This document shows positions 32,797 through 42,787 of a DNA stretch of 64,000 nucleotides, in pieces; position 1 is the first letter of the stretch; each line of letters opens with the position of its first letter. This DNA comes from Zantedeschia hybrid cultivar (lineage: Eukaryota; Streptophyta; Magnoliopsida; Alismatales; Araceae). The stretch is from the NCBI GenBank assembly GCA_030544215.1, contig JARZZO010000014.1, forward strand, positions 34,377,734-34,441,733, read 5' to 3'. The position numbers were made by a program, and so were the translations under genes. The notes beneath the pieces were generated by a model. That model did no database searches. It was not told the origin of the DNA and saw nothing but the letters and a program-made list of their open reading frames with translations.

Positions 32797-33094
32797 CTAA
32801 AAGACGTCGACCTATGTGGACGCCATTTAGAGTTTATTCTTATTTTAACGTTTAAATTTGAATTTTAATCAATTGATTTATTAACTAAAAGGCGTCTGTG
32901 AGGGTCGACGCGATTTATGTTTCCTAAGCTATTTTAACTTCTCTTCCGGATGTTTATCCTTATCTTAATTAGTGTAAAAGACGTCTACACACGTGGACGC
33001 GTTTTAGCTAATAAAGATAAAGATAAGTTTTCCCGGATATTTATCCTTATCTTAATTAATCTGAAAGGCGTCAGCCATGGTGGACGCGTTTTAG
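32797..33094 (+). promoter_or_regulatory. Array of four 34-bp dyads in the solo LTR
   Basis: Copies at 32797-32830, 32885-32918, 32974-33007 and 33061-33094, spaced 88, 89 and 87 bp. Arms: CTAAAAGACGTC/GACGCCATTTAG, CTAAAAGGCGTC/GACGCGATTTAT, GTAAAAGACGTC/GACGCGTTTTAG, CTGAAAGGCGTC/GACGCGTTTTAG. Spacers are all ten bases and unrelated. The last copy ends 99 bp before the TATA box. Confidence 0.9.
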
Positions 33095-33192
33095 ATAATT
33101 ACAGATAAATATGAATTAATCAGTATTTATCTGTCGGTTAAAGTAGATAAATCCTAGATTTTTCTATGTTAATCGCGAACGCAGAAAAAGCC

Positions 33193-33200
33193 TATAAATG
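33193..33200 (+). promoter_or_regulatory. TATA box of the solo LTR
   Basis: TATAAATG in AGCCTATAAATGC, downstream of the dyad array. Confidence 0.65.
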
Positions 33201-33939
33201 CTTTACGTCTCGAAGAGTTAAAAAAAAAAGTGAAGGTTGAGTTGAGTTGAGCCATAGCGTTATTATAGCGAGTTGAAGATCGGAGCAACAACGTCGGAAC
33301 GCCGGAGCGCTGCCATTTCCAGAAGTCGGCGTCCCTTTCAAGATCTTCATCCTTTCAAAGCTTCAACAATTGGGCATAAGTGTTTCATTTTTGAATTGCA
33401 TTCTACATCTTCATAATTTCATTCTTCATAATCACTTCATGCAACACACACCACAGCATCAATCTTTCAAAACCTATTTTATTTAAGGGGTTTCAAAGCC
33501 ATTTAAACAAGTAAGTTTGCTGTTTAAACATGCTTAAAATCATGATCAGTTTAGATATTACTTCTACTTAAAGTTCTCATCATCATTGTTTCTTTATTTT
33601 CTGTCTCTGTTTCTGCTGCACTCAACAACAACAAGAGAATCAAAAGGGGAAATCAAGCACAAAGCCAGAAGGACTTCTGGACGATCCTCAACCTCAAACT
33701 CAACAGCAAGAACAAAAGAACAAAGAAAGGGCTCTCTTTCTTCAGCCGGCTGAAGGAGGGGAACCAAGGACTCAACAACTTCCGCATTCAAACAGGTAGG
33801 CGATCATATCTCTTTTGAAACTTTTAAGTTAAAAGTTTCTGGCGATCACTGCACTTTAGTTGCTATTTTTAATAGGTTAGTTTACACTAAACAACATAGC
33901 TTTTTCATGTTAATCACACGAGCATTTTCAGCACCTACA

Positions 33940-33944
33940 CCAGC
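33940..33944. repeat. Right target duplication (CCAGC) of the solo LTR
   Basis: Matches 32605-32609. Confidence 0.88.
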
Positions 33945-34224
33945 AAGCAGTATATGGAAGTAGGTAGATCCTCATACTGTAAGGAGGGTCACCAACAGAA
34001 GAAGAAAAAGAGAAACACCAATACCAATTCTACCTAAGGGTAAAGATCCGTTGTCAAAATTGTAAAAGCTAATAGACAGCCTGGATGAATATGAACAGCC
34101 TCAAAGAAAGTCGACAGAGCAAATACATGAAGAAGCCCTATTCCGGAAACATGAAGTCAAAAAGCTGAAGACTAATGGTAGTCAAGAAAATGAGGAAGAA
34201 GAGCAGGAAGGCACTTGCACTATC

Positions 34225-35098
34225 ATGTCTTACAACACAATATCAACAATAAATGAAAGTGAAGATGATGAGGAAGAAATCTTCCTTGCTCCAAAAATGG
34301 AAGTGATGGAAAGCTCTACATCAACTCCAAATGAACAACATGTCACCCACTCTGGCAAAAAGTGGGGACGGAAGCCTCCATTGGCTACCACTCAAAAAAT
34401 TATCTAGCTGCAAGGAGAGACACCATATGTCATCCCCGAACCAGAATTCAGAGGAATGGAATCAATGCCTTTGTCAAAAAGCAATGTTCAAATCCCACCT
34501 TCGCTCGGGCTATATCCAGAAAATTCTAATAAAAAAAATGAGGTTTTACCCTCTTTATATGAATTCATGGCAGTTAAAAAGTCTGCAAAGAAAGGCAAAC
34601 AAGTCCAGCACCAGCCGTCTGAAGAACAAGATCCTCAGGTTGCCTCTCTAGAAGTTCATAATAATGAAAAGGCAGAAAAAAAAGTCATCGGCTTACCAAA
34701 AAGGTTGCCATCTAAATTTACTGTGTGGGAAGTTTTATCACTCAGTGAGGAATTGCGAAAGGCTCTCATTGCAGGTTTAAAAACACCTCAAATTTATGAG
34801 GCTTATGCAATAGAAATTCAAGAAATACCCTATGAGTCATTCATGGCTTCCATCACCTTCACTGAAGATGATATGTTGCTGCCTACAAATGACCACAACA
34901 GGCCACTCTACATGAGAGGAAAGATAAATGGACAATCTGTCAATAGAATTCTGGTCAATCAAGGCTCTGTTGTCAGCATCATGCCTCTTAGAACTTTCCA
35001 GAAATTTCATTTTCATATGCACCTAAGAAAGAGTGCAAGATTTCAAAATAGCCGGGTTCAACTAGAAGTTAGAAACACCAATTGGGGCAGCTGAATTT
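34225..35098 (+). pseudogene. Protease region of the giant Tat element
   Basis: One frame with a TAG at 34405-34407. A Lys-rich linker is followed by SKFTVWEVLSLSEELRKAL, MASITFTEDDMLLPTNDHNR and the aspartic protease segment RILVNQGSVVSIMPLRTFQK. Relatives have Asp at the position read here as Asn (codon at 34957-34959), so the catalytic Asp of the D-x-G triad is missing. The frame shifts near 35090 into the next segment. Region 33945-34224 before it has no clear open frame. Expected to be inactive. Confidence 0.85.
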
Positions 35099-35101
35099 GA
35101 A

Positions 35102-36380
35102 ATGGTCGTCAGTGACTTTCACTTCACAGTCCTCTTCCATATCATAAATTCTGATACCACATACAAAGCTTTGCTTGAGCGGCCATGGATACATCAATAT
35201 TTTGTGGTGCCCTCCTCATTGCATCAATGCATCAAATTTCCCTGGGAAGGACAAATACAGCAGGTCTTCACTGATCTCGAGCCCTTTGAGGTTCATGAAT
35301 ATCATCTTATGGATGCCAATCTCTATATACCTCCACCAGTGGAGGAAAAAGAAGATAAAGAAATAGAAAAGCCTGATACCAGTCGGAGCAAGGAATGGTT
35401 TCCTCCTCCACCAAATATCGGCTCTCTCAGTCTTGAAGACAAAGAAGCTACAGTTTTGGAAAGTTCTTCAGCAAAGACAACTAAACAGCAAGATGTACTC
35501 TCTATAGAAGTCATGGTCCCAACCGAACTAATACATCCAATTGAAGAGTATGAATGTCAGCTCGTAGAGCCTTTGAAAAAATTCATGGTTTCTCACGAAG
35601 ATGGACATAAAACAGTCTTTTATAGAGCTGATGAGCAGTCGGCTACTGAAGACAAAGATTGCCATATACCTGATATAGAAGAAGAATTATGGGTTGACAT
35701 CATGGGTCTCCCAGACATGACAAAGCACACTGAGGAATTGGCTAAGGCTCAGTCAATTTCATTATATCAAACTAAAAGGGAATGGAGCAGGTTCCAACAA
35801 CTATGGTACCCTCCTAACATGTCCAAAGCATTGATGCAACATACACAGCATCTAGGCTTGGGATATACCTTGCCGGAAGAAGAAACTTCTGAATTCTTAG
35901 TAAATATGGCACCTATTTTGTCAGAAATACCAGAAATTTTACAAGCAGTATATGATGACTATGATGACGAGCAACCCGTGGGCCAGTCTGTCAGAGAAAG
36001 CCAGCTAGAAGCTAATCAATCTCCTATTCTGGCATGTCAATGCTGGAAACAACTTGAAGAAGACGACATCCAAGTCGCGGAATTCAAGAAAAATAATATC
36101 CCAAGTTCCAATATGGTTCATAATATACCAGAAGAACAAGAAAATCCAGAACCTCATGTTAACACAGGTCAAAGGGAAGATGAGCTCACTCGGCTTATAG
36201 AAAATCAACAGGAAGATCTTGCCCCAAATATTTCACAGCAAATCAATCAAAATGAACTTGACCAAGAAGTCAATATAATTGAAGCAGAAATTGAAGAAGA
36301 AGTAAATGAAGAAGATCTAATGGAGCTCCAGCCAGCACCTCCAGAACTTGAACATGGAGGGCAAGCTACGGTCGATGAAC
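35102..36380 (+). pseudogene. Acidic protease-to-RT linker of the giant Tat element
   Basis: Starts with the end of protease (LLERPWIHQYFVVPSSLHQC, the conserved GRPWIH-type motif, with Glu for Gly). A long, variable acidic linker follows (LGYTLPEEETSEF, then repeated Glu-rich blocks such as EAEIEEEVNEEDLMEL). The frame is open to 36670 and continues directly into RT. The linker has no catalytic motif. Confidence 0.75.
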
Positions 36381-37918
36381 CCCTCGAAATCAATTTGGGC
36401 TCTAAAGAAGACCCAAGACCGGCATATATAAGTGCATTGTTTAGTCAAGAGCAACAACAAGCATATATTTCACTATTGAAGGAATTCCGAGATTGTTTTG
36501 CCTGGTCCTACAAAGAAATGCCTGGGTTAGATCTAGAAGTAGCTCAACATGAGCTGGCCATTAATCCAGCCATCGAGCCAATCAAACAAGCTCCGAGAAG
36601 AATGAGGCCAGAGCTAATAAACAAAATCAATGTTGAAGTCGACAAGTTAATTGATGTTGGCTTCGTATAAGAAAATCAATGTACAACATGGCTGGCAAAT
36701 ATTGTTCCAGTCAAAAAGAAGAATGGACATATCAGAATCTGTGTAGACTTCAGAGATCTAAATAAGGCATGCCCAAAGGATGACTTCCCAGTGCCTGTCA
36801 CATAAATCATGGTCGATGCCACCACAGGATATGAAGCTTTGTCTTTTATGGATGGATCGTTGGGATATAATCAAATATGGATGGCTGACAAGGATAAGAT
36901 CCATACTGCCTTCAGAACTCCTAAAGGAATCTTCCACTACAAAAGAATGTCCTTCGGCCTCAAGAACGACGGTGCAACATACCAAAGGGCAATGACCAAG
37001 ATATTTGATGAATTTCTTCATCAACAAGTTGAATGTTATATTGATGACCTAGTTGTCAAAACCAAGAAAAAGGAAGATCATATGCAAGATCTCCGCACCA
37101 TATTTGAAACGCTGAAGCAATACAGCTTGAAAATGAACCCCATGAAGTGCGCCTTCGGGGTTTCAAGTGGCAAATTTCTGGGTTTCATTGTCAGATATAT
37201 GGGCATTGAAATCGACCCAGCCAAAATCAAAGCTATCCAGGGACTTCCGCCTGCAAAGAATCTCAAAGAGCTGCAGTCCCTTCAGGGACGGCTCGCCTAC
37301 ATTCGAAGATTCATATCCAACCTAGCAGGACGGTGTGAACCCTTCTCTAAGTTAATGAAGAAGGATGCCCCATTCATATGGGATGATGAATGTCAAAATG
37401 CGCTTGAGAAAATCAAACAATACCTTGCATCGCCACCCGTGCTGGGGGCACCTATCAAAGGTCAGTCATTAATCTTATATATCGCTGCTCAGGAGACTTC
37501 TCTGGGGGCAATGCTGGCACAAGACAATGAAGAAGGCAACGAGCAAGCACTATATTACTTAAGTAGAAGGCTGATTGGGGTTGAACTCCGATACTCGCCT
37601 ATTGAAAAGATATGCTTAGCCCTGGTCTTTACAGCAAAAAGACTCAGGCACTATATGCTATCACATGAAATCCAACTCATCTCTAGGGCTGATCCTTTCA
37701 AATATATCCTTAATCGACCAGCCTTGAAAGGTCGTTTGGGCAAATGGGCAGTCCTCCTCATCGAGTTCGACATCAAATATGTCCCTCAGAAAGCCATCAA
37801 AGGTCAAGCCATTGCAGACTTCTTTGCAGCACATCCAGTGCCAGAAGATTCACCGTTGGTCACCGACCTGCCAAATGAAGAAACATTAGAAGCTAACCAT
37901 ACAGAACAAAAGATATGA
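36381..37918 (+). pseudogene. RT and first RNase H of the giant Tat element
   Basis: RT motifs in order: FRDCFAWSYKEMPGLD, IRICVDFRDLNKACPKDDF, FMDGSLGYNQIWMADKDK, MSFGLKNDGATYQRAM, and the catalytic CYIDDLVVK. Then LKMNPMKCAFGVSSGKFLGF and the connection. RNase H: FIWDDECQNALEKIKQYLA, then YYLSRRLIGVELRYSPIEK and LRHYMLSHEIQLISRADP, ending in KAIKGQAIADFFAAHPV. Stops at 36668, 36803 (before IMVDATTGYE) and 37916 break a single continuous frame. Makes cDNA and degrades the RNA strand when intact. Confidence 0.92.
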
Positions 37919-38356
37919 CAGCTATATTTTGACGGGGCCTCCCGTTCAGCAATTGCACAAGATGGTACATTCACTACAAAGGCCGGGGCAGGCATTGTCC
38001 TGATATCTGCAGAAGGCGAGGTTCTGCATACCTCGTGTTCTTTAACTAAGCCATGCACAAACAATGAAGCTGAATATGAAGCTTTGATAATTGGCCTGGA
38101 AGTTGCTTTGGATATGGGCATCCAAATGATTCAAGTCCATAGAGACTCAATGTTGATTATATACCAAGTCCAAGGAATATATGATGTCAAAAAGTCCGAG
38201 TTGATTCCTTATCACAAAAGGGCCCTCAAGCTGATACAAAGATTCTATTTCTTTGAAATCAACCATATCAACCGCAATGCAAATGCTCAAGCTGATGCTC
38301 TGGCTAAATTAGCAAGTTCTTTGGCTCTGTCGCCAGAAGGGTCCATTGAAATATAG
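37919..38356 (+). pseudogene. Second RNase H (aRNH) of the giant Tat element
   Basis: LYFDGASRS gives the first Asp, NNEAEYEALIIGLEVALD the Glu and VHRDSMLIIYQVQG the next Asp (with Arg where Gly is usual before it). The end reads INRNANAQADALAKLASSLA. TAG at 38354-38356 closes the frame; the linker to integrase (38357-38540) keeps the frame until TGA near 38503. Confidence 0.88.
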
Positions 38357-38540
38357 GTCAAGAACATAAAATTGTTGCCAACTGTATTGGTAGAAGAAAC
38401 AGAAATGCAAACAGAAGTATGTGCAGTGGAAGAAGCTGATACGCTTGATTGGAGAGAAATTCTTATCGACTGGTTCAAGCATAAAATATTGCCAAGCACC
38501 TGAATCAAGCGTGCTAAACTGATCCGTATCAAGGATTCAT

Positions 38541-39734
38541 ATGAATACAAAGGAGACTCTATTTCGAGTAACATATGATGGCAACAGAAAAATTCTCCTC
38601 AGATGCATGTCGCCAAAAGAGATAGTTAAAGCCTTGAGGGAAATACATGCCACGGTCTGTGGTGCTCACCAGTCTGGCCCCATGATGAAAAATCAACTCA
38701 AACAATTGGGCTACTACTGGCCCACAATGTTCGATGATTGTGCGCAATATGCCAAATCATGTCACAAATGCCAGGAACATGGCCTAATTCCAAGAAAACC
38801 CCTGGTGCCCTTGCACCCTACAGCACCATCATGGCCCTTTGCCGAATGGGGCATGGACGTTGTCGGTCCATTCATACCCTCCTCAAGAGGTGCTAAATAT
38901 ATTTTGGCCACCACAGATTATTTTTCCAGATGGGCCGAAGCAGTAGCATTAAGAGAAGTCACTGGGGCAGCCGTTGAAAGGTTCCTCCGCCAAAATATGT
39001 TGTTCCGATATGGTGCACCCAGTCGGATCATCTCAGATAATGGAACATGCTTCCGAAATCAAATCATATACAAGTTAGCTACGAAATTCAAAATTGTTTG
39101 GAGGACCTCTACAATCTACAATCCACAAGCCAATGGGTTAGCATAAGCTTTTAACAAGACTCTATGTAACCTTCTAGCAAAGACAGTCAATTCAACTAAG
39201 AAAGACTGGGAAGAAAGAATGTATGAAACATTATGGGCTTATAGAACCATATACAAAACTCCAACAGGCTGTTCTCCCTATTCCTTAGTGTATGGGTCAG
39301 AGACAGTCGTACCAATTGAATTGGAAGTCCCCTTTTTGCGCATTGCCTTAGAGTAGGGGCTTATCAAAGGAAATCAATCAAATGCAGAAAGGCGGCTCGA
39401 GGAGTTATTAGCCTTGGAAGGCGACAGACTTCGAGCTCAACAAAATATCCAGATATATCAAGCTCGCATGGCTCGAGCATTTGATAAACTAGTCAAAGAA
39501 AGAGCCTTCAAAAAAGGAGACCTAGTTATGGTCAAAAGAAGAGAAGTCATGGCGTCAAATCCAAAAGGAAAGTTGACCAGTAATTGGATCGGTCCCTATG
39601 TCATCAAAACTGTTTATGAAGGAGGAACATACACCCTCACCAATCATAAGGGAGAAGTGCAGTTTCCTCCCTTATATGGCAAATATATGAAGCGCTATCA
39701 TGCGCCACCTCCGTGCTTTCCAAGCAAAGGTTGA
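38541..39734 (+). pseudogene. Integrase of the giant Tat element
   Basis: The HHCC module reads HATVCGAHQSG and then CHKC. The catalytic core has Asp in WGMDVVGPF and ISDNGTCF. The third acidic residue falls exactly on TAA at 39144-39146 (after NPQANGLA, before AFNKT), so the stop sits at the catalytic Glu position. TAG follows at 39354. The C-terminal domain continues with KLTSNWIGPYVIKTVYEGG, YTLTNHKGEVQFPPLYGKYM and ends at 39732-39734. Frame differs from aRNH. Inactive. Confidence 0.9.
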
Positions 39735-40180
39735 AAAGAATATATGAAGCACTATCTAGGGTGTGAGCATAATCATCATGAAGACAGTCAAAGAAATCAC
39801 CAAGTTCTCTGGATGTATTCCCTTGGAACTATAAACCTTAATGGCATGGTAAAATTAACCTGCCTATATGAGCCAATGACATTGAAGAGGCTCCAAAAGG
39901 CTTTACGAAGCCATCCCAAAGCACCTCATGGGTTGCCAATGACGAAATGCCATTGAAAAAGAAAGAAAAAAGAAAAAAGTTAGCATTGCTATCCTGCTAG
40001 TCGGGCAATGGTGCTTAGGCAAACCTAGTGCGGAGGGAGCATAAATCATTTCCCGCTTCCCATTTTATAACCGGTCGAAGTTTTCATTCAAATTGATCTG
40101 AATCGATGATATTTTCCAATTCTAAAATTGTTTGACATAAACATGCATATGTCTTGCAACCTTGTCTCTTCAATGAACAG
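39735..40180 (+). other. 3' region after integrase
   Basis: No further domain. A short stretch (about 39990-40070: tagcattgctatcctgctag, gggagcataaatcatttcccg) is unique in the window. The frame at 39744-39956 has no family content. Confidence 0.5.
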
Positions 40181-41230
40181 GGGGCAAGAAGCTACAAAGA
40201 AATAGAGAAGATGGCCCGAGTCCTGCTGGACCTTGCCATTCAAGTACAAATTCAAATCCAAGCTCAAATTCAAGCACAAATTCAAATACAAGCTCAAAGT
40301 CAAGTATGGACTGGCCTAGGTCAGTAAGGCTCCGCCATTCAAGTTCAAAACTCCAGTTCAAACTCGAGCATAAATTCACATTCAAAATTCAAGATCAAAG
40401 TTCAAGGATTAAAGCTTCAACTTAGGAGCAAATTCAAATTTGAATTCAAATCCAGAGCTCCGCCTGAAGGGCAAGCTGAAGTTCAAAAGCAAATCGGCTT
40501 GAGTCAACAGGACCCACTGCTTAAATTGAAGCGCAAGTTAAAAATTCAAGTTTAAATTCAAGCCCAAGTGCAAATCGGCTTGAGTCAACAAGACTCGCCG
40601 CCTAAATTCAAGATCAAATTCAAAGCTCCAGATCAAGCTCGAGCTCAAAATGCAAGTTCAAGTACAAGTTCAAAGCTCCAGCCAAAGAGCAAGCACAAAT
40701 TCAAGAATAAGTCAACCTGGGTCAATAGGATTCGCTGCTTAAATTCATGACCAAAATCCAAGTTTAAAGCAAATTTGAAAGAAAAAAGAAGATGGCCTGG
40801 GTTCATTCGATCCCGCCATTCAAATTCAGAATTCCAATTGAAGTTCAAATGCAAAAACCAAGCCTAAATCCAGGCTCAAGTTCAAATGCAAATTGGCCCA
40901 AGTCCGCAAGACTCTGCCGCTCAAGTTCAAGTTCAAATTAAATGCAAATTGGCATGTGCCCTACTGGCTTTCGCCATCCAAGCTTAAAACAAGAAAGATG
41001 GCCTGGGGTCAGTAAGGCTCCGCCATTCAAGCTCAAATTGAAATCGGCCTGGGTCAACAAGACCCGCCGCGCAAATCCAAGCTTAAATTCAAGTTCGAAT
41101 TCAAATACAAGCCGACGTGGGTCCTACTAGACTCTACCGTCTAATTTCAAAGCAAGTTCAAAACAAAGAAGGTGGCCTGGTGCATACAGCACCGCCACTC
41201 AATTCTAAGCCCAAATTCAAATCTAAGTGC
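40180..41230 (+). repeat. Degenerate repeats with co-varying GGC...GCC hairpins
   Basis: Runs of caagttcaaattcaaa alternate with about 14 short hairpins of the form GGC-ct-GGGTC-aacaa-GACCC-GCC. Two clean ones: 41045-41069 (CGGC/GCCG, GGGTC/GACCC) and 40576-40600 (CGGC/GCCG, GAGTC/GACTC); the inner pair changes on both sides. Others (near 40209, 40308, 40793, 40950, 41000, 41172) have ATGGC/GCCAT or GTGGC/GCCAC outer arms. Lengths vary, so this is a decayed or fast-evolving tandem array. Confidence 0.75.
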
Positions 41231-41240
41231 AAGCAAAGCA

Positions 41241-41766
41241 AAGTAAGTCGACCGGGGTCTTCAACGACTACGTCGCACTGGTGGCTGGCATGGGTCCCTC
41301 GTGACTCCGTCATCCTCGAAAGATCGGGTCTCCAATAGGAGTAATCCATCAACAATCAAGCAAATTCAAAGCAAAGCAAAGTAAGTCGACCGGTGTCTTC
41401 AATGACTACGTCGCACTGGTGGCTGGCTCGGGTCCCTCGTGACTCCGTCATCCCCGAAAGACCGGGTCTCCAAGAGGAGTACTCCGTCAACAATCAAGCA
41501 AATCAAAGTAAAGCAAAGTAAGTCGACCGGGGTCTTCAACGACTACATCGCACTGGTGGCTGGCCCGGGTCCCTCGTGACTCCGTCATCCACAAAAGACC
41601 GGGTCTCCGAGAGGAATACTCCGTCACCAATCAAGCAAATTCAAATCAAAGCAAAGTAAGTCGACCGGGGTCTTCAACGACTACGTCGCACCTGTGGCTG
41701 GCCCGGGTCCCTCGTGACTCCGCCATCCCCAAAATTACTGGGTCTCTGAGAAGAGTACTCCGTACT
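41241..41766 (+). repeat. 138-bp tandem repeat, four copies
   Basis: Units start at 41241, 41379, 41516 and 41654 with aagtaagtcgaccgg and contain gactacgtcgcac, ggtccctcgtgactccg and gggtctcc. Copies are about 90 percent alike by eye. Tat 3' regions are known sources of satellite-like tandem repeats. Confidence 0.9.
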
Positions 41767-42480
41767 CCCTATCTACCTCGGCTACAAACCTATGAGTCTA
41801 CCATGGTAGTTAGGGTTCATCCATTCAAAATCACCCCTAGTCATCATGACCAAAAGCCTTTAAGCCCGTCATTGATAATTAGGGTCCTTATGACCTAGGT
41901 ATCTAGGTTTGCATCACTCAAAGCACCCATGTCTACTCCGGGCTACAAACCTATGAGTCCTCTTGGAGTATTCTGGGTTTCATGCATTTCAAATCATACT
42001 TATGTTACCACGACCAAAAACCTATGAGTCCATCGTTGGTACTTAGGATTTGCATGGCGTAGACCCTTCCGGTCTATTGCCACCCTGCATAGTGATTAAG
42101 GTCCTTACGACCTTTGCCACCCCAGTAAAGGCCCAGGCCCTTACATTTGTACCATTTTCAATAAACAGGTGATTGAGGTATTCATTGCCCGTCTCACTCT
42201 ATCATTCATATTTAAGCTTCAATAATGCCCATAACATTGTTAGTTATGGAAGCCAATAAATATTGTTAAGTCATCTTCATTTGAAATCTTTTCCTTTCAG
42301 CTTTGCAGTTACCATGGATGTATACTTCACTCGATTTCATTTACAACAAGGGGAGAGAGAGGGATTAAAAAAAAAAATGAGAGAAAAATCAAAAGGGGCT
42401 TAAAAAATAGAGATGCCTCGCCGGACTTGATCGTATCTTCTGTGGTCAAGGGAAACAAGGGCTATATACCTAGCTGTGGA
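41767..42480 (+). repeat. Long degenerate repeats and untranslated sequence
   Basis: Two to three diverged units share ctacaaacctatgagtc (41780, 41942) or gaccaaaaacctatgagtc (42013) and ttaggg/ttagga segments. After 42150 no repeat or gene is recognised. Confidence 0.6.
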
Positions 42481-42600
42481 GAAAACCTGAAAGGGCGCCA
42501 CATGCAAAATCGGGAACCCCGCCGTGTGAAAACCCGAAAGGGCGCACAGGCAAAAACAAGAGGGAGTTGACTCCAGTGAAAACCCGAAAGGGCACTTGAG
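42481..42600 (+). repeat. Three CCC-GAAA-GGG hairpins in tandem
   Basis: GAAAACCTGAAAGGGCGC, GAAAACCCGAAAGGGCGC and GAAAACCCGAAAGGGCAC at 42481, 42528 and 42578; the last two are 50 bp apart. Each core is a three-pair stem closed by a GAAA loop (first copy CCT-GAAA-GGG). Such gaaaacccgaaaggg units recur in Ogre-like 3' regions as far as I know. Confidence 0.75.
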
Positions 42601-42787
42601 TCGGTAAAGTGAATTTTTTTAAAAAAAAGAGAAATTCAAGCATAGCATTCATTGAAAAGAATGCATGAAGCAAAATTCTTCTTCATATATATACCAAAGG
42701 TTACAAAGAATGACTTCCATCCCAGTCTACATGGAAAAGCAAAAAGAAAATACCCTTCCCAATTACAAAGTTCAGTTATAAACAACA

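Larger units (their letters stand above)
32610..33939 (+). repeat. Family-S solo LTR inserted in the giant Tat element
   Basis: Begins TGTAGACA and ends CACCTACA (TG...CA), 1330 bp, flanked by a perfect 5-bp duplication. It has no internal sequence, so it is an LTR-LTR recombination product. Homologous to the inverted copy at 19538-20800. It holds four 34-bp dyads, a TATA box at 33193 and, in the 3' half, a purine/CT-rich leader. It postdates the giant element's insertion, since it lies between that element's gag and protease. Confidence 0.92.
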
